This document shows, piece by piece, positions 48,955-60,300 of a stretch of 64,000 nucleotides of DNA (position 1 is its first letter; each line of letters opens with the position of its first letter). Location of the stretch: the NCBI GenBank assembly GCA_963995505.1, contig OZ023190.1:14130092-14194091 (forward strand). Direction: 5' to 3'. Below the pieces are notes generated by a model. It worked only from the letters and a program-made list of their open reading frames with translations, had not been told where the DNA came from and made no database searches. The stretch is from Hypericum androsaemum. Its lineage: Eukaryota; Streptophyta; Magnoliopsida; Malpighiales; Hypericaceae. The position numbers were made by a program, and so were the translations under genes.

Positions 48955-49157
48955 GTACTCATATTGGTATCGGCCGACGCTTGTTTTATTCAAACGTATC
49001 ATATTAGAATTTTTCCTCACGTCATGTTGCCTCATGTTATTCTCTCTTGAGTTTGATGGAACAAGATTCTACCGTTCATGTTCAACACGCTCTCTACTAC
49101 ATCAGTACTCATATTGGTATCGGCCGACGCTTATTTTATTCAAACGTATCATATATT
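48858..49157 (+). repeat. 150-bp tandem duplication across the LTR end
   Basis: Copy 1 is 48858-49007 and copy 2 is 49008-49157. They are nearly identical, with GTCATGTTGCCTCATG at 48871 and 49021, and each includes the LTR 3' end plus about 50 bp of downstream DNA. The near identity indicates a recent event. Confidence 0.9.
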
Positions 49158-49217
49158 AATAAAAATGAAACACAAGGATGCTTCAATTTATACGCAATCT
49201 CGAATTGGCAACAAACA

Positions 49218-49418
49218 TAGGGTTCAGATCTTCGACTTCAGTTTGTCGAGCTCAATCGTGAGGGCGGAGGAATCTGCTCTGTCAAATCCAGCCGGGATAG
49301 CGATATCGATTTCGCTGACATCAACCTTGGCACCGACGAGTAGGACTAGGGCGAGAAGCAAGAACGAGGTTAAGATTGAGGTTGCCATAATCGAACCTAA
49401 CCTCAAATACTAAACATA
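49218..49418 (-). pseudogene. Inverted partial copy of exon 1 of the 18-kb coiled-coil gene
   Basis: On the minus strand the frame from 49388 reads [20 protein letters not shown], then AIPAG and ADSSAL, matching exon 1 of the gene at 18143 residue by residue apart from scattered changes. The match includes about 20 bp of 5' leader (GAGGTTAGGTTCGATTATGG) and about 9 bp of intron 1 (GTTTGTTGC). This shows a DNA-level copy, not a retrocopy. It reaches a stop (TGA at the position of CAA) near the exon end and lacks all other exons. It lies about 31 kb from its source. Confidence 0.9.
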
Positions 49419-49435
49419 AGCCTTTAAGGGAAGAC

Positions 49436-49777
49436 TGTTAAAAATCTCAAATTGCTTAGTGCAAGAGTGGAGACAAGTTTATAAGTGTGAAAAATTTGCC
49501 AATATATTGGCTTAAGGTTTTGAGTTAAACATGAAGATTATAACATGGTATCAGAGTAGGTTGATCCCGTGCCCATTGGTTTACTCGAATGGCCCCCATT
49601 TCTCACATGTTGGCCAATTCAAAGCCCGTGTAATCTTTGACCTTATGGGTCTCGTTTGAGGAAACGTATTGAGAATCGCACATTGCTTAGTGCAAGAGTG
49701 GAAGGTAAGTTTATAAGTGTGAAAAATCAACCAACTCATTGCCGTAAGATTTTGGAATGGATATGGAGATTATAACA
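49436..49777 (+). mobile_element. TRIM retroelement (342 bp)
   Basis: Two direct repeats of about 110 bp, 49436-49545 and 49667-49777, both end ATTATAACA. TGGTATCAGAGTAGG follows the first repeat immediately, a good initiator-tRNA primer site, and TTTGAGGAAACG precedes the second. The flanking 5-mers AAGAC and AAGAG match at 4/5. The element is complete but non-coding, as TRIMs are, and abuts the exon-1 copy. Confidence 0.8.
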
Positions 49778-49839
49778 AAGAGCTCTCAGGGCTTGGGACT
49801 TTATTATATATAATAGAAAAGTCTTGTTTTTATGTCTCG

Positions 49840-50090
49840 TCGCAGCAATTGGGTTTGTTTCCTGATAATCGTAGTTTCTCATTTTTGGTTAAAGTTTGTG
49901 CTAAATTGGTTTACATGAAACTGGGAGCCCAATTTCATGATTGTTTAGGTTTGGAAGTGATCTGTATGTACATAATTTACTTCTTCACATGTATACTACA
50001 CTTGGGGATGTCAAAGCTGCAAGTTTTATGTTCCAAACGACGCTTCAGTTGGATGTTGTCTCTTTGACTTCCATGATTGAGAGAGGGGAG
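49840..50090 (+). pseudogene. PPR protein fragment, frameshifted
   Basis: One frame reads LFPDNRSFSFLVKVCAKL and, after a frameshift near 49945, another reads FGSDLYVHNLLLHMYTTLGD and VKAASFMF. This is the repeat pattern of a PLS-class pentatricopeptide protein (P-D-x-x-S-F, SDLYVHN-LLHMY). Only about two motifs are present, with no start and no continuation. It is a gene fragment. Confidence 0.75.
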
Positions 50091-50489
50091 AGTGGGAGAA
50101 AGGGTGAAGGAGGGGAAGGATGAGAGATAGGGAAAATAGAGATGGAAAGGAAGAGAGAGGGAGGGAATGTCTAATGTGGCTGGTCCAGATGACTTGTGGG
50201 GACACTACGCTTGCCACTTGATCCGAGTTTTCTAGATATGATATAACCTAAGCTAGATCGTTGTTTGGAATCTCCGATAAAAATAACCACCTATTTAAGA
50301 AAATAAACACCCTTTTAGAAATATCAAGAAAATAACCCCCAACCTGGCGCGAGGGCAACCAGGTGACAGACGTACTTTCGAAACATGCATGGGGATTTCT
50401 TTGGATTATATGTTGTATTTGATGTACCCTTAGTATCTTGCATTGATGTGTACTTAGATGACTTGCGGGGAATTAGCCTCCCTCGATAT

Positions 50490-51633
50490 TGTTGGATTTG
50501 TGAATGAGCCCAAAGAAGGCCCAAATTCCAAAAGTCCAAAAGGGAAAATGGAAAGTGCCATCCCACATTGGAAAGTGGCACCAACATTTCCTAGTTTATA
50601 AGGAGAAACTCTTTGTTGACTAGGAAATAAGTTGACCACCTGGAGGGAAAGCCAACTCGGACCGCGACGAGGATGGTGCGTAGCACCATCCGAGCACGAG
50701 CACGCGCTCGCGTACGCGGAAGCGCGTGAGCGTGAGCTTATGCGCATGGCGTATTGGACGCAGGTCGCAATGGACGCTTTGTGGCGCACTTGGCAGCTAC
50801 CGAAGTGACGAGGAGTTGGAGGAGCCTTAAGTATTTTGCCCGGGTCCGGAGAGAGCTGCGCAGCTACCAAAGTGACGAGGAGCTGCGAGCACCTTCCAGG
50901 ATGGCCACCGAAGAGGCACGAAGGGCTGGAATGTCCAGGAGACTTTCAGAAGGCCGAAGGGTTGCGAGATCCCTCGCGAAAGGGTGCCAGCACAGCCTGG
51001 GCGCGCCTGAAAGGATCCAGAAGCCACCGAAGGGACACGTCCATTCGGCCAGCAGGTGCGAGGAGCTGGAGGAGCCTTAAGTATTTTGCCCGGGTTCGGA
51101 GAGAGCTGCGCAGATACCGAAGTGACGAGGAGCTGCGAGCATCTTCCAGGATGGCCACCGAAGAGGCACGAAGGGCTGGAATGTCCAGGAGACTTTCAGA
51201 AGGCCGAAGGGTTGCGAGATCCCTCGCGAAAGGGTGCCAGTACAGCCTGGGCGCGCCTGGAAGGATTCAGAAGCCACCGAAGGGCCACGAGCGCAGCCAG
51301 CCAGCCTGGTGGCCGAACGGACGCGTCCCTTCGGCGTGGCTGCTTCCCTGCCTCCTCCAGCCTATAAATAGGCCTGCCCCTTGCCATTTTCCTCATCCCA
51401 GCAGCAAGTGCATTCTCCATAGCATTGTTGTCTTCTTCTCTCCCCCGTTCTTCACTTACAAAAGTCCGTCCAAAAGTTCTGGGTATATAAGAGTTCGCCC
51501 AAAAGTTTTGAGATACGTGTGCAACGTTCTTGGAAACGCCCGAACAGTCGTTGTATCTTGGGGACGATTGCCGTAGCCCGTACCGCACTGAAATATACGG
51601 GGCAATCTCGTCTTACGGAGAAAGTGTCCAACA
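50490..51633 (+). mobile_element. GC-rich LTR with internal duplication
   Basis: The segment starts TGTTGGATTTG and ends GTGTCCAACA and has a CCTATAAATAGG promoter at about 51361. The U3 part is unusually GC-rich. It contains a 250-bp direct duplication (50808-51057 and 51058-51300). The ORFs across it (for example 50836-51576) are translations of this duplication and show no domain. I found no primer site or internal region directly next to it, so it is probably a solo or truncated LTR. Confidence 0.65.
50808..51300 (+). repeat. 250-bp tandem duplication within the LTR
   Basis: GGAGCCTTAAGTATTTTGCC occurs at 50821 and 51071. The copies stay aligned for about 240 bp with few substitutions, then diverge after CCGAAGGG. 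Confidence 0.9.
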
Positions 51634-53941
51634 CTTGCCTCGACTGCCGTAGATCCTAATCAAGTACACCACCTCCGAAAGAACAACAGATATACTTATA
51701 TGCTAGTGATATAGATGACGCGAAGTCAAGTTCATTGGCATCAACGTCAAAGCGGATTTCTACCTTGATGAGGTGTTATTTTCCCCTTTGAGTTTTTCCC
51801 ACTGGATTTTAGCGCGAGAAGATTTTACCGAGGCAGGCGACCGCAACCTCGAAAGAATGTATTCCGCGCCAAGTAGTAGTTATCATAATGATGAGTTAGA
51901 GAGACGTTCAGGTATGAAGCTAGGTATGTTATTTTGAATGTAATTGTGTTTTATTTCCTATTTATATATATGAGTTTGCCCCTCCATTTATAAAAAACTA
52001 GAAAACCACCCTCGCAGACTTTGCAGAAGGCCCAATCCAGCCATTGAGGACCTAACTTGACAAGATGAATGTGGAAGACCCAAGAGAATTTCAGAAATCT
52101 TCTGGACATTCTCTTGTAATCCTATATTCTAGAGTTTTTCTTGTATATATAGGGGTCATTCCCCTCGCTTGTACTAAATTCCTCAAAATTTAATATACTT
52201 GAGTTTGCACAAAGTCTCTATGGTAGAGATGAGAGAATGCAAGGGTAGACTGATTTGGCTAACGAGAGCTAAAATACTGCACTAGTAACTTGCGTAGAAG
52301 AGTTTGTCTGTGACACTTCCTAAATCAACTTTGTCTCTACTAATTTCATCTTCTAAAAAGGCTTGGCAGAAAATACAAGTTCAAGCCCAGGGATGGTTTC
52401 TATTTATGGATGTGAGTTTTGCCGTTATTGCAATCGTTGTTTTGCTTATTAACATTTGTTTCATTAACTTTCCTTATTTTATATCGTTGACGATATTATT
52501 AGTTTATAAATAAAGGACTGTTTAGATGATATTTTAGCCCGTCCGGGAGATTAATTATTTTTCCGAAGCGGTTTAATTTCCGCCGATATTGATGCGGCGA
52601 TCGTTCTCGCTCCCTGTTTGTCAATGATATTCAGGAAGTTAGGGAAGGGAGTGATTTGTCGGTTTTTCGGATCTACCGACCGACTTTGAGGATTCGGGTT
52701 GCCCGAAGAGTCGAGGAGGATCCGATGTAGGTAGGGTTTGTATCAAATTCCCACGTGTCTTAGAGCTGATGAATGAGTCTCGCGTTAGAATCTTCGTATC
52801 GGCTTAAAATTATCTCTCACGCTTTTAACGGATCGTGCGAGGTTATAGATCTAGTTAGAACAATTGATTCTGATAGTAAATTAGAATCTCTATATTCAAA
52901 CCAAAACCTTAAGTCAATAGATATGTAGATATTCTATACTTATAAACCAACTCAAAGAAGGTAAGGTTGGAGGTGATATGTTGGTTTTCAAATCTACCGA
53001 CTGACTTTGAGGATGTTGGATTGCCAGAGGGTACTACTATTGTTTTGTTGGATGTGGTGTAATCTATATGTTAGGACTTTTCTCACATTCCTATGTTGTT
53101 TAAAACTGTTTAATAGGCCTCCTATTTATTAGAGCAAGGATAGTTGTAATCTCCATCGCTAAGCTAACCCAAAAGGCAGTGTGTAGATGAGATGATATTT
53201 CACACTTGCAAACTAGCGATATAGTAATTCCAAGTAAGTAGAGGGTTGTTGGCTTTGGCATGGATTTAGTAACATAGGCGGTGTTAGGCATAGGCATTGG
53301 CCTCGTGTATGGTCTTTGTTTATTTTGTACATATTAACTGTCTCGGTCTCGGAACATAGGCCTTTTGCCGAACTACATATATCTAGTTAAGGTGTTTGAT
53401 AACATATGTTTTGCTAGGAGTTCTGCATCTAAATGTCATGTTTCCAAGGGAATGAGCATGATGTTTTCTACCGGATCTTTGGTATCCAGAGTTGAGCACT
53501 ATCAGACCCTATTTATGGGTCGGCTCTCCTAATGGTGTTTTCATAAGACGTGAATCCAAGACCTATATAAGTGAATTCAAGTCTCTTTCTACTTGAACCA
53601 ACTCCCATTATTGGACTAATCTCATATTTGATATATGAAGAAGAAGCAAATGAGTTGCTGTTGAGTATGGATGATTTGAAGGAAAATTTAAATCGTAAAT
53701 AAACTAGATGCACCTAGAGATTTAAGCATGGAAGACATATGTTGTTTAGCTATTTGGATTGGCAGCATTTTCTTGGTGATGCCGATGAAGTGCTTTCATG
53801 TCAAATAATGTTGCTGGTGTTCTTACCTTGTCTTGTCTTAAGGTATGGTTGCCTTTTCTTGATGTTAATCGAGGGGAATTCCCGAGGTGCATCTGGTTGA
53901 ATTCCGGAAACTGATTTCCTAGAGTCCCCAAAAGATTGGTT
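51634..53941. other. Retroelement remnants and probable PHD gene 5' region
   Basis: 51740-51870 contains TTTCCCCTTTGAGTTTTTCCC, ACTGGATTTTAGCG and CGAGGCAGG, like the conserved non-coding 3' region of copia elements. 51950-52260 resembles another copia LTR with TTGTATATATAGGGG. A block of about 75 bp at 52634-52710 recurs at 52959-53031. 53490-53620 is a dispersed repeat also seen near 63170-63300. No gene was recognised. Exons of the PHD gene leader may lie here. Confidence 0.4.
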
Positions 53942-56889
53942 ATGGTGCTGCAGCGCGCAGTTTCTGGTTCAGGCAAAGCAGCTTTACCTTTTGCCTCTAA
54001 TCATGATGATAAACATGATATATTATTCGACTGGTTTCCTGTCAAAACTTGGAAGAGTGGTTCAAACAGTGAGTCCGAGTCCAATTGGATCCGCGGGGGA
54101 AGAAAACTGAAGAGAAAGTTAGATGCAATTGGTCTGGTTGACCTGGAAACTGATGATGCACTTATGGATGCATTTCAAGATGGTCCTTCGTGTACGAATA
54201 CAACTGATAGAAATGATGCTGGTCCAAAACCTGTTGATCTGGCAGAGTGTACATCCTCGAGATCCAGATCCGGGTCTGCAAGCCCTGTTGAATGGATTAG
54301 ATCTGGTAGTCCGAAAAATTCCAGAGGGGAAGTTTGTCCAAGGATGAACCAGTCCGAAGTTTGTACCATGACAGACTTTCTTGATTCAGAGATGGAGATG
54401 GATGATGATCGTTCAACGCGAGATATCTGCATTTCTTTTCTAAAGAATCATGGGTTGTTGGCTGGAGATTGGGGCGAGTGCAGTAATGCTTTAGTTGAAG
54501 TTGGTGGAACTTTGGAGGAGGTCTCTTTTCTCCAAAATTGTGAGCTCTGCGGTTCTCAAGATGACACAAGAAAGATGCTACTTTGTGATCAGTGTGATAA
54601 GGCATTTCATGTATCTTGCTGCAAGTCAAAGACAAAAACATTACCAGGAGATGAATGGTTTTGTCAAGTTTGCTCCAAGTCGAATAGCAAGGCTTCCTTG
54701 GAAAACTTTTTTTTGAAATCACGTACTCTCAGCTGTTGGAAAGGGGTGCCTGGATATAAATTGGGTCCTATAGCCAGGATGTTAGAGTACCATGAGTCGT
54801 ATGTGTCTCGTGTTAGAATTGGTGAACGTTATCAAGTTGAGGTTCCACAATGGTCCAACCAAATTGCCAAGTACGTTTAACACGCAGCTCCGTCTGAACT
54901 CTGTTTTTCGCAGAGGAACGCATGAAGTTTCTTAATCAGGGCATTTGATTAAATTTCTTGCAGTGATACTGATTGCATTGGGGAGCCTTTGGAAGTCAGA
55001 CCAGAAGAGACATTGAATTTTCATCATGTAAGTCAAAACTACCAGGACGCTTGTGTCTTGTCTGCTCAATTATTTTTGTCTCTGCTAAAATGTTTGTATC
55101 CGAGGTTTGATGATTTTGTTCTGCCAAACAAACAATGCCGAGTTGAATAACTGAAGGAATGCCATCATGTCAGGGGGGGTCCTTGAAAGATAAGTTTCCA
55201 AAACGTGATTCTGTAAGTAATTGGCTACAATGTCGACCAGGCGTGATTGATGATGAAAGAAGTGGTCAAGCTACTACATGTGGAAAATGGCGCAGGTAAA
55301 AGTTGTCATCTTTCCTAATTATATCATGTACATTGTTGCAATTTTTAAAGAAAGTCCACGTAAATTGTAGATCATAGGTTGAAGCCAGTAACCAAGAATC
55401 ACTATTAGCCCCAATTTTTATATTTGTTGACCCGCTGAAAATTATAGTAGAGCTTCTATTGGTTCAAGATCTGCAGTTTCACTGAAGTTTTGTGCTCTTC
55501 TTGCAATTGATCAATTTGCTAAGTCTATGATAACTTGACCATGCTTGATGGGATTGCATTCGGTACATGGTTTATGTCGGACCAATCATCACTTTCTCGA
55601 ACGTTACAAGAGAGGGGTGTGTATTTGACTTGGAGTGATCAGGGTTTGAAGTGTAACAGATTCTACTTGTTTATGTCGAAATATTTTTGTTAGGCTGCTT
55701 TTGTCAAATTTTAAGATCTCAGCTGGCAAGTAGTCATGAACAAAATGCTGAACTTCCAAATCCTTTACTATGTTTCAACCTTCTCTTCCAAAATCCAGCT
55801 TTTTTTTTTGATCTTGCAGGGCACCAATTTCAGAGGTCCAAAAAGATGACTGGGAGTGCTCTTCAGCTGTTGTTTGGGACCCACTTCATTCAGATTGTGC
55901 TGTACCTCAGGTGGACATCAGCATCTACCAGTTTCTTTGCTCTTACGCCGAATTTGTGCCATTCACTTTTTTATTGTTTTCTTGTAGGAGCTGGAAACTG
56001 AAAAAGTATTTCTGCAATTGAAGTTTGTAGAAAGGGTATGTGCTCCTCTCCCGTTCGTTCTGCTTCTCAACCTTAAACGCTGATGTCTTCACCTGTGTGT
56101 GTTCTGCACTATATTTCAGCAACTCAGAAATGGGACCAATTGCCTACCTATTGTCACTATGCTCACTTCAAGCAGATATTATTAGAATTGGATCATTTTG
56201 GTTTCTCAGATAATTGCATTTCATAGTATATTCTGATAAGGCCAATAATTTAATTATTTAAGAAATTTTGTTCAAGATTGCCTTTTAAAAGGGAGAATGG
56301 ATATTGGAATTTGCCTTTTATTAGAACCTAATCTGTGTCGCCTGGAATCGAAGTGTTGCACGTTTTCTAAAGAGGGCATATGGACTATGGAGGAATACCT
56401 ACCTACACAGTTCCTCCTCTATCACAGAACATGTTTAGTTAAGAGCGTGTACGGAGGAAATCCTACACAGTTTCTTACTCTGAACCTGTGTTTTCGATTA
56501 GCGGAAAGCAAAGTTGATGCCAAATTTGTGATTCGGTATGACCAGCGTATTCTAGTGAAAGTGGTTTCTGGTGATATCTTCGATGTGTTTATGGCAATTG
56601 TTATGAGACAGCAATTTTATTGTTGATTTTATCTGACGGCTGTGATTTAACTGTCATAGCTCGAGTATTCGCATTGTTGGAGTTTTTCAATGTGCTAATT
56701 CAGGACGCTAGCCGCTTCATGACTTTTTATGTTTATCCATCTCATTAGCCAGTTCTTAGCAGCAATGCGTCTTGGCATCCTTTCATTGTTGTTCTATTGT
56801 CATTTCTTTTACCTTATTGATGACTCTGACCACAATTGCACCTATTTCCAATGCAGCTCCAGGCTCGGCTTGCTGCTAAGAGGCCCTAA
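53942..56889 (+). CDS. PHD-finger protein, At1g14770-like (6 exons, 428 aa)
   Basis: The exons are 53942-54870, 54964-55027, 55174-55295, 55820-55910, 55988-56035 and 56857-56889. The introns are GT-AG and the frame is open through to TAA. The start is the first ATG in frame; an upstream in-frame codon is TTG. The N-terminal 190 residues are Ser- and acid-rich. A C4HC3 PHD finger follows at about 200-245 (CELCGSQ, CDQCDKAFHVSCC, WFCQVC). Then comes a region with WKGVPGYKLGPIARMLEY and RVRIGERYQVEVPQW, which is typical of this plant-specific family. PHD fingers usually read histone H3 tails, and nuclear chromatin binding is inferred. The end of the model is less certain: open frames downstream (about 56968-57270) could be alternative last exons. 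Confidence 0.87.
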
Positions 56890-57339
56890 ATCCTGCTATT
56901 ACACAGAGATGGGGATGTTTCTTAGCAGAATACATTTGGCATTCTTTATTTTGGATCTTACAGTATCGAACCAAATTCCTTCTTCAACTGGTTGCTGCAT
57001 GCTGGATCTGGGAGAGTTATGGAGTGAAGTCAGAACGACGAATGTTGGCTACATATTCAGGACACTATCATTTCTATCCCAACTCAACTCTGGAGGAAAC
57101 ATCAAATACTCCATGTTTTAATAGATTCTAGAAATAAGAGGAAGATTTCTGAGCTGGCTTCATACAAGACTAATCGTTACGCGGAATGCGGGTCGCTAAA
57201 CTCCGAGTCTGCAGTATCAACTTCCAACCCTTTGTTCTTCATTAACAACGGACGTGTTTTTGAGGGCAGGAGGTAAACATTTCCAAGTTAAATATTGGGA
57301 TTGGGGTTGGTTGGGGTCATATTTCAGTTGAAAGATCAA

Positions 57340-60300
57340 TTAGCTCCTCCTGCTTTGACCTGTCCTGTTTTGCCTGAAGGCTGGGATCCTCTGCTTTCCC
57401 TGCTGTCTGCCAAGGCTTCCATGTTTAAGAGGAACGATCGGATCCGTGTATGATGCTCCGGGAGAGTTCCTCTTTTCTTTCGGTAGTTTTCGCAACTGGG
57501 GCAACCAGTAGGCTACATATTCTCCTTCTGGGTCATAAGTTTGTGCCTGCAGTTAGTTGTAAAGAGCGTCATGAGCATAAATCATATTTCAGTTATTACT
57601 TTTGTCTGAAGTTATTTTGAAGACCAACAATTGACCTAATTCTAGTGATACCACATCTTTATAAGAAGAATTTTTCTATTTGGCATCTCATCTGATATAT
57701 GTCTGCAGGAAAATGAATTACAAGTACAGCAGATTCAGTTACGAGGATTGAACGTAAATTCGCGTACTTGCTTCGGAATGCTGAAATAACGATCTTCCCT
57801 GGGATCATTCCCAACTCCTTCAACATCAGAAAGAAAGAAAGCGTGTTAGATTACAGACAATATGATGAAACCATTGTTCTATGAAGTGTAAAGAAAAAGA
57901 AGCAGGCAAGTATCTGGTTCTGGTGGACTAACTCGAAATTGGTTTGAACAACTTTGTGCAATCTCCTACACTGGGAAAAAGAAGGAAAGGGGGAAGTTAA
58001 TGCCGTACCAGCACCGTAGGTCCAGTTGCCATAGTTGGAGCAAGGGTCATAATCCAAGAGGCATGTCTCGAACCATTCGGCTCCCATGCGCCAGTCTATA
58101 CCCATGTCTCTTACCAGAAAGGAACACACAATCTGCATACACCAACAACAGCCAAAAGTAAAAAGAGGGCCAAGCAGTGAATGCAGTTGCAGACAATTCG
58201 ACATGAACCAACACACAGTCTATACCCATGTCTCTTACCTGCCGTCCTCGATTCGACATGAACCCAGTTGCAGACAATTCTTTCATGTTGGCGTCGATTA
58301 GCGGGTACCTAAACGTTCACCATGCAGAGAATGCAGCATTCAGTCTCACAATTTGGCGTCGATCAGCGGGTACTGAAGTAAATTAAGCATCAAAATTACC
58401 CGGTATTTCCGTCTCTCCAAGATTCAAACAGCTTTTGATCTTGAGTCCACTTCACCTCCACATTCCTTGGACCACCTACAAAGAAAACTTGTGACTTAAG
58501 ATACAAGATGAGAAGATATTAAGATGTAGTATGAGTACATATTGCTAGTTGGTGCACATATGGTGATTGTACAAGAACCACCAACATAATTTACCTGTGT
58601 GAAAGATGGAGTTCCCGTATTTGATCGAAATAAACCTGAAGTAATCCCGCCATATCAGCTCAAACAAAACCCTGAAACGATTAACAGCAGGCGGATTCGA
58701 TTGTGTATGGTAAGAGAGATTTCTGGTAACATGATGGGGTTATTGGGATGTCAGGAAACAAAGCAGGGGGATGGTGTATGGTACCAACCAGTAAGTCGAA
58801 TCGTTCGCCACTCTTTCGACTTCGTATCTCTTCACCTGAGGAAAAGCAAGGATGCCATTTCTTTCACCAAGAAATGAAGCTACATATTGCACATCAAGGA
58901 GAATAAAGTATAAGTTGATCAACCTCCTCGTATATGAAACGCGGAGAAATGCTTCCAGATGCCAGCCATGGGGAGAATTTCGTCGAGTAATCTGGTCCGA
59001 GCATTCCGTTTCTCGTCTCCTTGTAAACTTTAAGCAAATCCTGCAATTGCTCACAACAGCAATAACTATTCTGCAGAATGGACTCTCTCCTGATGGTGTT
59101 CTTCCTAGTTCTTACCTTGTTCCAGAAGTAGTCGTTTAGTCTGCCTAATGCAGCGGTTTCCCCTCCCACAAACCTCATCCCATTGGCAACCTGCATCCAC
59201 GAGGCTACGTTATTGACTCCACTTGCTCCCAGCTCATGATTCAGCAGGCAAGTAGAGAGGATAAACGGGACTTGCCTCGAGAGGACAGAGTCCAAGCTGA
59301 TCCATCGACGGAAATATTCCCCAATCTTTCACGTCAGGCAGAGGACCAAGAGACATTGGCAGCTTGCAACATCCCCGGACACCGCACTTTGTTTCAACCG
59401 ACTGCAAACACCAACCAAAACGAGCACTTGTAACATTGTCGGTATGATTTGGTATAATACTTGATCAATTGGAGTTTTACCTTGCGGAACTGAGTGTAAA
59501 CGTCAGGCAGATTCCTGGGGTCGAAAGGGAGGTCATCAATGTGGTACAATGTGCTGCCCCATACTAGTTGGAGCTTAGGATTCTGACGGCCGGGCACTTG
59601 CAACCGGCCTAGTGCTTTCCTAACCAGGCCTTCAACCTCCACCTCCTCGCTACACGTCTCCTTGTGCGCGAAGACCTGAATCCTCACCATCATGACATCC
59701 GAGTTACTTCAAGACAGACGAAACGAAAGCGCGAAAAAAGATGATCAAAGCAAGTTAATACAAAATCTAACAACACTCAGCTGTGTGAGCTGCAAATGCA
59801 TCAGCAAGAGAAGGGAGGACATCCTCCGGCTTCCCGTGGCGAACGACAAGGTTGAGTCCCTTCTTCATCAAATTGTTCCTCAAATCATCCACGCTCTCCA
59901 TTAGGAACCGGGCTCTCAAAGCTGTACTAACAAAATTCCAAGTGAACACCCCATCGACAAAATCTCCGTATCCAACTTAAAATCTTCGAGGAACAGAACG
60001 AGCACCTCCGGTTTTAGGAAAGCCGAAGGAGTGAGTGGTGTGGAAGAGACGAGGATCCACGCAGTAAACGGGCAAGACAACCTCGGAGGAGATCCAAGCT
60101 TTGTACAATGCCTCATTGTCTATCACTCTCAGGTCGTTCCTGAACCAAACTATCGCCGTCCCTTCCCCGTTCCTCTTCAGGCTCCTGGACGTGTACCTCT
60201 CGAACGTCTTGTCCCTGACGAGCTCCTGCTCCTTGCGGTCCGTTCCGGGGACCTTAAACATCACCGGTTTACGATACGAAGACGAAGAAGATGACGACGA

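Noticed and set aside
50836..51576. 246-codon plus ORF
   Set aside because: It translates the duplicated GC-rich LTR U3. The peptide is repeated because the DNA is duplicated, and it has no family similarity I recognise.
54175..54722. Minus ORFs over PHD gene exon 1
   Set aside because: Antisense shadows of a well-supported coding exon.
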